Assembly: GCF_027580225.2 (NCBI RefSeq)
Contig: NC_073355.2
Location: forward strand, 24,269,501-24,333,500
Source: Misgurnus anguillicaudatus
Lineage: Eukaryota > Chordata > Actinopteri > Cypriniformes > Cobitidae
DNA length: 64,000 nt
Direction: 5' to 3'
The stretch's first letter is position 1. Every line of letters begins with the position of its first letter. Below the pieces are notes generated by a model, which searched no databases, was not told the origin of the DNA, and saw only the letters and a program-made list of their open reading frames with translations. Below, piece by piece: positions 12,475 through 22,631 of the stretch. A program made the translations under genes and the position numbers.

Positions 12475-12949
12475 TGTCAGGAACTGGAGACATGGACGAA
12501 TGAACCCATACGCAAACGATATCGGGGAGTGAACACTGAACATTTAATAACAAAGAAACAGAAAACAAAAGCCCACGTGGGGGCAAAACTACATACAACA
12601 TGAAATACACTGACATAACATGATTTACAAGACTAGATGAAAAACTAAACTGAATGAACAATGAGCACAGCTTGACATGACAGGAATGAACACAATGAAC
12701 CAGCGCCAGACAAGAGACAAGAGGAGATTAAATAGGGAAACTAAACGAGGGCAACACAGGTGCAAGGGATGAACTAATAATGAATAATTAACAGGGAGAA
12801 CAAGGGGGCGGGGCCTAGAGACGGGACATCAGAGGCCATGACCACACTTAACAAGGCATGAACCTCCACATGAAACAAGAGACTGTCAGAACTCTGCCAC
12901 CACAATAAAACATAAATATAAAACAGACTCTCGTGGCAGAATCCTGACA
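12475..12949 (-). repeat. LTR (5' copy in element orientation)
   Basis: This 475-bp LTR is the partner of 11254-11721. The high similarity suggests recent insertion. Confidence 0.88.
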
Positions 12950-12954
12950 CATAG

Positions 12955-13619
12955 GACTTCTGTACAATGTTAAATGTAAAAGTTAAATTTAGTGCATATG
13001 TGCAGTGTGGACATAAAAAGATATCCCAAATGAAAGTTTTTATGATGTCTTCTGGACATTTTTTCATTGGTGCATGATTATGGTTCTCAGATGTGTTAAT
13101 CATCTTATTGATTGCATCTTGCATCCCATTTTATTACTGCTGCTGCAAGATTTAAAATAAGACAAATAACTATAAATGTGCAAAACCAACCTACAGTCAA
13201 ACACAAAGTCTTTAACATATTTATCAAACAAGGTCTGAATTCCATGCCCAATATCTTTATAAGCTTGCCAGAGCAGAATTAAGGTTGGTTTATAAAATAA
13301 AGCTACTAAGCAAATTCATAAACATAACATACATCAACTATGTTATGTTTATGAATTTGGCTCAGTGTTAGCTTTAGGTATGTTCACTGAGCTGGATCCA
13401 ACTATCCCTCAAGAGCAGAACATGTACTGCAAGCACAAAGGTTAAAGCATTGATGTCTGATGCCATCATGTTTTTTTGTATTAAAATAATAAGATTTGCA
13501 CTGCCATTGACAACATTTGATCTGGATTAGATTTTCTGCACCTGTATTACACTTCAACAGACAAATCAAATGTTAAAATAAAAAACTTGATCTTATGGAA
13601 ATTAAATGGTGCTTCTTGT
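12955..13619. other. Spacer upstream of the JH cluster, no gene seen
   Basis: I searched by eye for D segments (heptamer/nonamer on both sides) and V exons in this stretch and found none. If this is a functional IgH locus, V and D elements must lie upstream of the window or be too diverged to see. Confidence 0.5.
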
Positions 13620-13620
13620 G

Positions 13621-13658
13621 AGTTTTTGGACAGTTATCCTGAAGCATCAGTCACTGTG
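13621..13658 (+). other. Recombination signal of JH1 (22/23-RSS)
   Basis: Nonamer AGTTTTTGG (13621-13629), spacer of 22 bases, heptamer CACTGTG (13652-13658). The orientation is correct for the 5' side of a J segment. Confidence 0.85.
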
Positions 13659-13715
13659 ACTACTACCTGTACTTTGACTACTGGGGAAAAGGAACCCAAG
13701 TCACAGTTTCCTCTG
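13659..13715 (+). CDS. Ig heavy-chain J segment 1
   Basis: The coding segment translates as YYLYFDYWGKGTQVTVSS, with the invariant W-G-x-G motif and the VTVSS framework-4 ending. It lies directly after an RSS heptamer and ends in a splice donor (TCT G|gtaag), leaving one base (phase 1) to join the C1 exon. This is the standard architecture of a teleost JH. After V(D)J joining it would encode the end of CDR3 and framework 4. Confidence 0.93.
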
Positions 13716-14060
13716 GTAAGTTATCATTATTTTTGTCTAGGGTATTCGTTTTATTTCATTTAAAAAGCAGATATAAAGTTTCAGTTCAAAATAACATGTG
13801 AACGTGTTTTAAGTAATCATTCTTACATCGATTAGCGGCAAATGTAGTATGAACCAATGTGCAGATACTGTAGGTATAATAATTGTATTAACATATGCAA
13901 CTTTATTAACACGCAACTGTAGTCTGTGATAAATAATAAATAAACGATTAATGTTTTGATTAAGTATTAAATTACGGATATTGGTCTAATCGTGCTAAAC
14001 TATAGCTGCAAGAAATGTTTGAATTGAATTTTTGGTACATTGGATATATGGAAAGTATAT

Positions 14061-14067
14061 CACTGTG
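14061..14067 (+). other. Recombination signal heptamer of JH2
   Basis: Heptamer CACTGTG is perfect. The A/T-rich nonamer candidate (AATTTTTGG) lies about 25 bases upstream, slightly off the usual 22-23 spacing, so this RSS may be less efficient. Confidence 0.7.
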
Positions 14068-14118
14068 ATGGTGCTTTTGACTACTGGGGGAAAGGAACGT
14101 CAGTCACAGTGACATCTG
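14068..14118 (+). CDS. Ig heavy-chain J segment 2
   Basis: Coding end reads AFDYWGKGTSVTVTS with the W-G-K-G motif. A perfect heptamer precedes it and a donor (TCT G|gtaag) follows in the same phase 1 as JH1. The open frame and intact donor argue for a usable segment; the weak RSS nonamer is its only visible defect. Confidence 0.9.
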
Positions 14119-14284
14119 GTAAGAATTTTAATTACCAATCTTACCAAATATTTTCAAAGAAATGTTTAATTACCTAAACAAGCAGTAACATATTTCAAAG
14201 AACAAACCCTGTTCTGAATTAATTGCTTAGAATTTGTGGAATCGCTCGATTGTGGGTTTAAGATGAGTAGGAAAATAAAGTCTA

Positions 14285-14443
14285 CACTATAAAAATGCTG
14301 GGATATTTTAACTCAAACGTTGTGTTGCTTCAACCCATGGTTGGGTAACAACAATTTTTCATAGGGTTATTTATAACCCAATAATTGGGTTTGTCCATAT
14401 TTGACCCATCAATGGATTAAAACAACCCACAATTTTTTAGAGG
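14285..14443. repeat. TGGGTTA-family MITE abutting the JH3 RSS
   Basis: It starts CACTATAAAAATGCTGGG and ends near CAATTTTTTAGAG, the family's usual inverted ends (compare 44748 and 47154). The last base lies one or two bases before the JH3 nonamer. ACACTAT occurs just outside on the left (14284-14290) and again after the nonamer (14454-14460), so the right boundary is uncertain and could include the nonamer. Confidence 0.7.
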
Positions 14444-14444
14444 C

Positions 14445-14483
14445 AGTTTTTGTACACTATATTGGGTTAAAACTGTCAGTGTG
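14445..14483 (+). other. Recombination signal of JH3 (23-RSS)
   Basis: Nonamer AGTTTTTGT (14445-14453), spacer of exactly 23 bases, heptamer CAGTGTG (14477-14483). This is the best nonamer of the four. The spacer holds TTGGGTTAAAACTG, which is also a motif of the adjacent MITE family. Confidence 0.88.
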
Positions 14484-14534
14484 ACTATGCTTTTGACTAC
14501 TGGGGGAAAGGAACGATGGTTACCGTATCGTCAG
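14484..14534 (+). CDS. Ig heavy-chain J segment 3
   Basis: Translates as YAFDYWGKGTMVTVSS with intact W-G-K-G and VTVSS. It ends at a donor (TCG TCA G|gtaag) in phase 1, like JH1 and JH2. With its well-spaced RSS this looks like a fully usable J. Confidence 0.93.
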
Positions 14535-14774
14535 GTAAGACAATATTATTAATGGAATGCATGAACTGATTTATATTCTAATTTATTTCATAAATTAGCC
14601 AAAAAGTCAGTTTGCCAAAAAAATGTTTTTACATGATAGCAAAATTTGTTCGGGTGACTTCAGAGATAAGACAATGCAGGATCAGTTATTTCAAGTTTTG
14701 CTCATCTAACTAGTTACAGCTCATTCTACGCATTACACTCGCAATTTTGTGCTGCGTAAAATGTTATAAATGCA

Positions 14775-14781
14775 TACTGTG
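14775..14781 (+). other. Recombination signal heptamer of JH4 (imperfect)
   Basis: TACTGTG differs from the consensus at the first base. A weak nonamer (CAATTTTGT) lies 24 bases upstream. Confidence 0.6.
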
Positions 14782-14834
14782 TAACTGGGCTTTCGACTAC
14801 TGGGGAAGCGGCACGAAAGTCACCGTAACAAACA
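14782..14834 (+). CDS. Ig heavy-chain J segment 4
   Basis: Translates as NWAFDYWGSGTKVTVTN, with Ser in place of Lys in the W-G-x-G motif and Asn at the usual final Ser. The donor is gtaggt rather than gtaagt but keeps phase 1. It is open and plausible; the imperfect heptamer suggests lower use than JH1 and JH3. It is the J nearest the C1 exon, 3.9 kb upstream of it. Confidence 0.87.
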
Positions 14835-15460
14835 GTAGGTTTTATGTTTTATAATATATCTTATGAAACAAAAAAAATATTGTTTGTATATTGCTGTTGT
14901 CTGAGATTTATTTTATGTTTATTATATTGCGAATTTCGTTTTAAAAGTTTTCAATAGCATGGCCGTTTCACGAAAAAATAAAACATTATAAATTCAGTAA
15001 CAATATTTCGGCAAATTATTTTCATATGCATATTTATTATTTGCGATTTTTACTTGATGTGCACAAATACAACACAACAGAAATCAAAACTAAATATGTT
15101 TAAGAATAAGGTTCGTTTATGATTACGTGCGCTATAGCATATGTTATATTCTGAATCTTTGAGCTGATTGAAAAATATGAGCGTTTAATGTTGTTTCACT
15201 GTAAAAAAAAATTACTTTAAAATATTTGGCCTAAATTTTTTTAAGTTTAATCAAAGGGTGTTTCAGTTATTTCAATCTGTTTTATATTTAGACTAGGCTA
15301 ATGACTTCTCAAAATAAGCATTTCCAAATAGTTTTATGAGTAACAAAAAATGTTGATATGACTTATCAGACTTATTGATATGGCTTACATTATTTTTACA
15401 CTGTTAAAAGGGTTAAAAAAGGTCCCAAACATTGGCGTCATTTGTTCAATTTAGCAGATC
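14835..15460. other. First part of the J-C intron, no feature seen
   Basis: AT-rich intron sequence. No exon, no Ig switch-like repeat and no clear enhancer cluster was recognised. Confidence 0.55.
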
Positions 15461-15725
15461 TTGGTAACACTTTACAATAAATAAACATAAATACATTAAC
15501 ACAAATGAATCTATTAGGCAACATGAACTAACAATGTACATTTATTAATTCATTATAATCTGTTTTTTATTTATCTTTGTTGGTGTTAGAACCGTTCATG
15601 TAAGTCATTGTGCATTACTTAAAAATGTATTGAGTTAATTCTGAAAATAACAGAAGTATTGTTCATTGTTAGTTCATTAAAGCTAATGCATTAACCAATG
15701 TTAACAAGTACAAAAGTGTTACCAA
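15461..15725. repeat. MITE, GGTAACACTTTACAATA family
   Basis: Terminal inverted repeats TTGGTAACACTTT and AAAGTGTTACCAA flank about 265 bases without coding capacity. The family recurs at 15833-16139. Confidence 0.8.
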
Positions 15726-15832
15726 GATGTTTGACTAAAAAAATTTAAAATGTAATAGGTCTTCAAATTCATTTTATTTTATCATTTTCGAGGTCTTTGC
15801 TGTGTCTTTCAGTGTTGTTGTTTTTTTTAGTT

Positions 15833-16139
15833 TTGGTAACACTTTACAATATGGTTATATTACGTAAACATTTGTTAATGCATTAACTAACATGAACAAA
15901 TAATAAACAATATAGTTTTTCGGTATGTATTATTTTTTTGTTAATGTTAGTTAATGTCAATTCATGTTAGTTCATGGTGCAATGTAAACATTTATATTGT
16001 TATAAATGTATTAGTAAATGTCCAAATTAACAGGAACAAAGATTAATAAATGCTTTAGAAGTATTGATTATTGTCCGTGCATATTAGCTACTGCATTAAC
16101 TAATTGGTAATAAATACAACCTTATTGTAAAGCGTTACT
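15833..16139. repeat. MITE, GGTAACACTTTACAATA family (second copy)
   Basis: It begins TTGGTAACACTTTACAATATGG and ends ATTGTAAAGCGTTAC. It is a diverged second copy in the same intron. Confidence 0.75.
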
Positions 16140-16462
16140 GTTTTTTCAATGTATTGATCGCATCCTGTCTTTTACCTGTTTTCAACAACCCAACTGTGCG
16201 AGGAGTGTTACTATTTATTACTTATTGTTTATTGTTGTGCAAAGTGTAATTTTGATTTTATAGTTTTATACCCTACCATAAAGTTACAAACTGCGGAAAT
16301 TGCAGTATGATTAATTTAATCTTAGTAATGTATACTTTAATCTATGTAATGTTTATTTATATTTAATGTAAAGTTAATGTATAAATTATTTTAGCTTTTT
16401 TACAATTAAAGCAGTTAAAGAAAAGTCTGCACAAAAAACTTAATAGTAATGTGCTGTTTTTA

Positions 16463-18620
16463 TACCCAGCTAACAATTTTTGGTTCCCAAAACGTTCCCC
16501 TAACGTTAGTTTTTGGTTCTCAAAACGTTCCCCTAACGTTAGTTTTTGGTTCCCATAACGTTATTTTCCAAGGTTTGTTTTTGGTTAGCCAGGAAAGTTT
16601 TCTTTACAGAAATAGAACGTTATTTTTGGGTTATTTTAACGTTTTCCTAACGTTATGAAAACGTTAGAATAACGTTAGGAAAACGTTAAAATAACCTAAA
16701 AATAACGTTCTATTTCTGTAAAGAAAACTTTCCTGGCTAACCAAAAACAAACATTGGAAAATAACGTTATGGGAACCAAAAACTAACGTTAGGAAAACGT
16801 TAAAATAACCTAAAAACTTTCCTGGCTAACCAAAAACAAACCTTGGAAAATGCACAGTTGACATGGAGTGAAATGATCTCACCAGGGCGCGTTGCCGCGG
16901 CTCCGTGCACGCACTGACAGAGCGCGCAGAGCTCAAGACTCCAGCCTCAGTGAAGAAGTGAAGGCTTACAAAAGTACGGACCGTCTATTAGTACATCCCA
17001 TGCTGTGTTTTTATCTATCATATCTATCTAAAATAAGTAAAACACATTTCCGTATAAGGAGGAATAAAATAATTGATTTAATACAAAATCTATAATAATT
17101 AAATTATGCTATTACTGGAAAAAATGTCTATTAAAATATTATACCATTATATAACACAGGTTATTTTATATAAAAATACCTCAACACATCACATATTATG
17201 TATTTAGATAACATTATATTTTATCAAATATATAAATAACCAGTGACTTCAACACAATAAAGAAGACTTAAAACAGATATTTATTGAAAATATATAAACA
17301 TTTAATTCACTTTAGTTTAACAGACCTTACAGCAGCCGCTTCTCCATTATTAAGTAACAACAATCAGCATCTCTCTCTCAGTTTCATATTTCTTCATATT
17401 CTCTTCATGGAAATAATTAAAATATATTTTCGTTTTCACATATTTAAGCTACTAATGAAGAAACAAAAAAAGAAATCGCTAGAATGTTATACTCTGAAGT
17501 TAAAACGCAATGATAAATAAATCAGTCACTTTAGATTAAAAGATCTTACCACAGTTAGTCGGCTATCCGTTTTTACAACAATAAAAAGTTTCTAACATTT
17601 TATTCTCCTCAAATTCTCCTCAAATCGATTGGAAATCACTCGTATATATATTTCTTCTCACATATTTAAGTTACTAAATCAAGAAAGATACAAAAGAACC
17701 GCTAAAATAATGTTAGTCTCTGAGGTAAAAACAAAAGGACCGTTATTTTTTTAATTAACGACTTTTCCTGAGCACAAGATAAAGCGGGTACTCGTGAAGA
17801 AGGCGGTAAGCTCGTGTACAAGCACGCGCATATTAGACGTGCACACTAAAGGAATAATGGGTTTAATTATGCATTCACTTCATTTCCTAAAAAAAACATA
17901 ACCAAAAAATAACCATTAGAGAACGTTATGTATACGTTATTTTTAGGTTACTTTATGGTTCCAGAAAATAACCAAAAAATAACCAAAAACTAACGTTCTG
18001 TATAAGTTATTTTTACGTTATTTAAAAATAACCACCCTGCAACGTTATGAAAACGTTATTTTATGGTTCCAAAAAAATAACCAAAAAATAATGTTCTGTA
18101 TAAGTTATTTTTAGGTTATTTTAAAAATAACCACCCTGCAACGTTATGGGAACGTTATTTTATGGTTCCAAAAAAATAACCAAAAAATAACCCAAAAAAC
18201 AACCAAAAAATAACGTTCTGTATAAGTTATTTTTAGGTTATTTTAAAAATAACCACCCTGCAACGTTATGGGAACGTTATTTTATGGTTCCAAAAAATAA
18301 CCAAAAAATAACCAAAATATAACGTTCTGTATAAGTTATTTTTAGGTTATTTTAAAAATAACCACCCTGCAACGTTATGGGAACGTTATTTTATGGTTCC
18401 AAAAAAATAACCAAAAATAACCAAAAAATAACGTTCTGTATAAGTTTTTTTAGGTTATTTAAAAATAACCACCCTACAACGTTATGGGAACGTTATTTTA
18501 TGGTTGCAAAAATAAAACCTAAAAATAACGTTCCCAGAACGTTATTTTTTGGTTCCCAAAAAAATAACCAAAATATAACCAAAAACTAACGTTAGGGGAA
18601 CGTTCTGTGTTTGCTGGGTA
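16463..18620. mobile_element. 2.15-kb non-autonomous element, AACGTT-rich
   Basis: Inverted ends CCCAGCTAACA (from 16465) and TGTTTGCTGGG (ending 18618) are flanked by TA on both sides, suggesting a Tc1/mariner-type TA target. The subterminal blocks TTCCCAAAACGTTCCCCTAACG and their inverse are long. There is no transposase. The right third is a tandem array (see next entry). It occupies over half of the J-C intron. Confidence 0.72.
17905..18590. repeat. Tandem array, ~100-120 bp units x about 5
   Basis: AACCACCCTGCAACGTTATG or a close variant recurs at about 18030, 18129, 18251, 18360 and 18467. Between copies lies the fixed text TATGGTTCCAAAAAAATAACC, an AACGTTCTGTATAAGTTATT block and a TTAGGTTATTT block. 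Unit length varies by expansion of the AAATAACC part. Confidence 0.8.
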
Positions 18621-18733
18621 CTACCTGTACATTTTATCAAAATAATATAACATACGTATCACAAGATATTTTGTCAATCACCCTTGACAGGTTGTGAATG
18701 TGTTTAAATAATAAAAATGTGATGTGTCTACAG

Positions 18734-19036
18734 CTCAGCCATCAGCACCACAGTATGTCTTTGGCCTTTCTGAATGTGGTTCCGGTTCTGATGGTTTCCT
18801 GACTGTCGGCTGCATTGCAAAAGGTTTCTCGCCCGCGGACTCGCTCACATTCAAATGGACAGATCCTAAAGGACAACAGGTGAATGATTTTGTGCAGTAT
18901 CCAACAATCGAACGCGAGGGAGATTACACCCAAATCAGCCATCTGCGTGTGAAGAAAAGCGACTTTACTCCTGATAAACCTTACAAATGCGAAGCTGGAA
19001 ATTCTGTCGCCAAAAAGGAAGCAATTGTTGCTCCAA
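18734..19036 (+). CDS. Ig heavy-chain constant domain 1 exon (Cmu1-like)
   Basis: A 303-bp exon with acceptor ...tctacag| and donor CCA A|gtaagt, phase 1-1. One base from any of the four J donors completes its first codon. The domain has the two Ig-fold cysteines (in VGCIAKGF and PYKCEAG), the core Trp (FKW) and an early cysteine (LSEC) in the place of the heavy-light disulfide. GFSPADSLTFKW and KPYKCEA are hallmarks of cyprinid IgM CH1, so I call it Cmu1-like; a first zeta/tau domain or the mu1 of an IgM-IgZ chimera is possible. No second Ig domain follows in the window. Confidence 0.92.
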
Positions 19037-19302
19037 GTAAGTTAAGCTCTGCTGTTATACGACACGACAACGAGGGTGGGGGTCCTTTTATAAGTCGCAC
19101 TTTATGAATCTTATCTGGTGTGTGTTTCTGTCATTCTCTTCACATTAAAAATAAAGGTTTATAAAATTATGTGTAAGGTACAGAACCTTTAACATCCACA
19201 GAGCCTTTTAGTTGCATCAAGTTTCTTCATAGTGGAATAAGGTTTAACAGACTATAAACAAGGTAAGATAGAAATAGTTCCTAAAGGTTTTTGGTTTAAC
19301 AC

Positions 19303-19548
19303 TACACTCTTAAAAAGGATGTGTTAATTTTTTACACATCTTTGGGCGTGGGCGTTAAGCTTTTAACACAATATGTGTAATTTAAACACATTATGTGTCA
19401 TTTTGTGTTGATTTTGTGTTAAAATATAACACGTTGTGTTAAAAGTAACACAAAATGTGCTGTTTCAATAATAACACAGTGATGGGTGAATTCTGGGACA
19501 ACACATTTAGTGTGTCATCCCACAATCAACACTAATGTGTGCGCGCAG
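19303..19548. repeat. TGTGTTA-family MITE, right end lost
   Basis: It begins ACACTCTTAAAAAGGATGTG and is rich in ACACAA/TTGTGT motifs. It stops at ACTAATGTG where GCGCGCAG and mini-exon h1 begin. At 30151-30340 the same element continues past this point, so this copy is truncated at the h1 junction. Related truncated copies precede h1 at 20831 and 26146. Confidence 0.7.
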
Positions 19549-19579
19549 GCTCTTCCTAAAGATACATCCACTGATGAAG
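19549..19579 (+). pseudogene. Truncated mini-exon h1, unit A
   Basis: Only the 3' half of h1 (GCTCTTCCTAAAGATACATCC) with donor GAAG|gtagag remains. The 5' half and its acceptor are replaced by a MITE. The nearest AG (gcgcgcag) would join in a frame that reads TAA at the third codon after a phase-1 exon, so use of this copy would end translation. Confidence 0.55.
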
Positions 19580-19707
19580 GTAGAGTGAATTTCTCTCACT
19601 GAGCTGAGCTGTTTATACCTGTACTGACCTCTTTCAATATGCTAACAGTGAAATGGTGAAATCTACTTAACAGGTAATTTCAGATTTTTTTTCAATTATT
19701 TTCCCAG

Positions 19708-19773
19708 CTACACCATCCTCAACATCAACAAATGCATCACTTCTCAGTGCTGATGTTTCCACTATAGCACAAG
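19708..19773 (+). CDS. Candidate hinge-like mini-exon h2, unit A
   Basis: A 66-bp segment follows a strong pyrimidine tract and acceptor (caattattttcccag|) and ends at CAA G|gtacc. It is phase 1-1 and open: TPSSTSTNASLLSADVSTIA. It is Ser/Thr-rich, with one N-glycosylation sequon (NAS) and no cysteine, like a flexible hinge or stalk. It would join in frame to the C1 exon upstream. The donor is weak (gtacc) and no transcript supports it, so it is a candidate only. Confidence 0.5.
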
Positions 19774-20423
19774 GTACCACAAGCTCTATAATTATAGCTG
19801 ATATCATGCACATCCCAGAGTTTAAACTGAAGTGTGTATATTGTTAGAAAAAAACAGTGCAAAACACTATTGAATTCCCACCAAACTGTGTAAATAAACA
19901 TTAAACTGTAAACCTTAAACTGTATGGATATGCTGTGGTTCCTCTAGGCTTTGCGTGCGTGTGGGGGGCCTCCATGTCCATTTTGCTTGGGGCCCCCAAA
20001 TTCCTTCAAATGGCCCTGAGCGCGAGTCTTGTCAATCTTAATAACTTTTTAACATAAATCAGTCAATAACTCTTTAAACTTCAAGCAAGTCCTGCATTTT
20101 ATTTCCAAATTCCTGCATGTTTTTAAACCGAAACCAAGATGTGACATGACGATGACACGCATCTTAGTATATTAGGTTAATCATTTCACTCTCAGAAAAC
20201 TTATTGGATGTTTAATTAATAGAGTATTTGAATTAATGTAGGCTACTTGTTTTTTTTTTTAAACTCCCACTCATTTAGACAGAATGGGTCACATATGTAA
20301 CTGTGCTGCACAATAAACGCTTAAAGGTGATATACAGTCAATGAGCTTTCAAGTTCAAAGCACATAGGCACAAGCTGTATGAGGCTTTTGAAAATTAGAA
20401 GTTTGTTTCAACTTCATGATGTA

Positions 20424-20457
20424 ATGCAAATGTAAAAAATAAAGTTGAAATGCAAAT
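20424..20457 (+). promoter_or_regulatory. Pair of perfect octamer motifs, unit A
   Basis: ATGCAAAT at 20424-20431 and 20450-20457, 26 bases apart. Identical pairs occur at 24283/24309 and 29578/29604. Octamers are core sites of Ig promoters and of the teleost IgH enhancer, but this may be chance in AT-rich DNA copied by duplication. Confidence 0.35.
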
Positions 20458-20831
20458 ACATTGTTGATTGATTATAAACATGGTATTTTGCCTGTTAATG
20501 CCTTTAGTGCAGTGCAGAAAATGATATGACAAGAATAAGGTCTAAATGTAACTGGCCCCTCTAACAGTACAACTGGCCCCAGATTGCCCCCCCCCCCCCC
20601 CAGTTGAAATGGTCTAGAACCGCCACTGTTGGGTGTTAAGCTTTTAACACAATATGTGTAATTTAAACACATTATGTGTCATTTTGTGTTGATTTTGTGT
20701 TAAAATATAACACATGTTGTGTTAAAAGTAACACAAAATGTGATGTTTCAATAATAACACAGTGATGGGTGAATTCTGGGACAAATCATTTAGTGTGTCA
20801 TCCCACAATCCACACTAATATGCGCGCGCAG

Positions 20832-20862
20832 GCTCTTCCTAAAGATATATCCACTGATGAAG
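20832..20862 (+). pseudogene. Truncated mini-exon h1, unit B
   Basis: Same truncation as unit A, with the MITE/GCGCGCAG junction directly upstream. It would introduce a stop if spliced from a phase-1 exon. Confidence 0.55.
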
Positions 20863-20990
20863 GTAGAGTGAATTTCTCTCACTGAGCTGAGCTGTTTATA
20901 CCTGTACTGACCTCTTTCAATATGCTAACAGTGAAATGGTGAAATCTAATTAACAGGTAATTTCAGATTTTTTTTCAATTATTTTCCCAG

Positions 20991-21056
20991 CTACACCATC
21001 CTCAACATCAACAGATGCATCACTTCTCAGTGCTGATGTTTCCACTATAGCACAAG
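20991..21056 (+). CDS. Candidate hinge-like mini-exon h2, unit B
   Basis: Same length, phase and splice sites as h2 of unit A. The Asn codon AAT is GAT here (STDAS), so the N-glycosylation sequon is absent. Open throughout. Confidence 0.5.
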
Positions 21057-22631
21057 GTACCACAAGCTCTATAATTATAGCTGATATCATGCACATCCCA
21101 GAGTTTAAACTGAAGTGTGTACTGTCATATTGTTAGAAAAAAAACAGTGAAAAACACTATTGAATTCCCACCAAACTGTGTAAATAAACATTAAACTGTA
21201 AACCTTAAACTGTATGGATATGCTGTGGTTCCTCTAGGCTTTGCGTGCGTGTGGGGGGCCTCCATGTCCATTTTGCTTGGGGCCCCCAAATTCCTTCAAA
21301 CGGCCCTGAGCGCGAGTCTTGTCGATCTTAATAACTTTTAAACATAAATCAGTCAATAACTCTTTAAACTTCAAGCAAGTCCTGCATTTTATTTCCGGGA
21401 ACGCAACAGAGACAATGCAGAACAGAAAACAATGCGGAATATGACTGCTTAAAGCGGAACACAACAGTATCATAGAACCGTTTGCGGGTTTTCATAACAG
21501 TAGTAATAACAACAAAAAGACACGACAAAGTGTATAAATGAAGGTGGTAAAATAAATATATAAATTTATTCTCATCAGCAAATAATGGAAAACTGAAAAA
21601 TACTAAGATAGACAGACGAAGTAATAAGTGCACTGATAGTTCACCTTAAATTGAAAATTCTGTCATTTTCTCATCCTCATGTTGTTCTAAACCTGTATGA
21701 ATTTCTTTTTTTCTGATGAACCCAAAAAAATATATTTTGATAAATGATGGTTAGCAATTGATGTGCCCGAAGTCGAATACGTTCTTCGGAAGGGCACGGA
21801 TAATGGCTATAAAACGAATAACGAATTCATCCGAATAACAGAGAAAATATTCGGCCAGACACAATCACGTGTTTGCTGGACCAGCGCTAAATTATAAACC
21901 CCTTAAAGCACGAATAATATGTGTGTGAAGTGAATGAGTGTAATCTTTAAGATGACATGAATGACGTTTTCCGCGCGTCCCTTATTTAGGAACGCAAGCT
22001 GTTTTGGAATTAGTTTAAAATCTTAAAAACGCTGCTAATATCAAACTTCTTTTAACCTAACTGTAAAAAATGACCCTTTTAGTTTTTTTATTTATTTTAT
22101 TTAATTACACAAGACATACGAAAAAAACAAGATAGTGGTAAGTAATAATTTACATTGGATGAAATAGCTCTACTTGTTGTCTTGTGCAAATTATGTAATT
22201 TTGCAGCAGGTAGGCAGTATAGCAAAAATCTGTATATGTTAGCTATACCTGCCTGACGGCAAATGCTGCTAGCAACGAACAGTTAGTCCAACTGTTTTTC
22301 TCGAACAAACGGAACATGGTTACTTATTGTAATATATTTTTAAACGAGATAAGGAAGACGCACATCTGTTCCAAAATCGCTGTTTAATTCCATGACGTTG
22401 CTGTAGCTTTGTAAGGTTTTAATGAAAGTGCAAATGAAACGAACTATTCCACACCGTGATAATCTATTTAACAAAATAATGTATTTACCAAATGGGGTTA
22501 GGAAAACGACACGATAAATTATGTGCATCAAACAATATTTGGGAAGTTTTTAAGCATTGGTAGTTGTGAAAGCAGCCCGCATCCCTTATAAATATTAAAA
22601 TACGGAAATGCTATTGCTAACATATCTTTTC

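Larger units (their letters stand above)
11254..12949 (-). mobile_element. Compact non-autonomous LTR retrotransposon
   Basis: Two near-identical LTRs (11254-11721 and 12475-12949), each TGTCAGG...CCTGACA, flank about 750 bases of internal sequence. The 5-bp duplication CATAG is present at 11249-11253 and 12950-12954, so both insertion boundaries are intact. On the minus strand a polypurine tract (GGGGGAGG) sits just before the 11.25-kb LTR, which sets the orientation. There is no protease, RT or integrase, so it would depend on another element for movement. Confidence 0.9.
19351..20634 (+). repeat. Direct-repeat unit A (type I)
   Basis: First of five units. It carries truncated h1, h2, a conserved intron with GGGGGGCCTCCATGTCC, the type I tail (AAATTCCTGCATGTTTTTAAACC), two octamer motifs and a poly-C tract. 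It closely matches units C and E. Confidence 0.85.

Noticed and set aside
11979..12603. Plus-strand frames rich in Gly/Ala/Ser
   Set aside because: Shadows of the GC-rich tandem repeat in the LTR element; the minus frame fits the LTR order and polypurine tract better.
13100..13620. Possible D segment upstream of JH1
   Set aside because: No heptamer/nonamer pair on both sides of a short open stretch could be found.
20472..20672. Frames with GGGGG and PFQLGG (also at 24331)
   Set aside because: Created by the poly-C tract in the type I repeat units; they have no splice or domain support.
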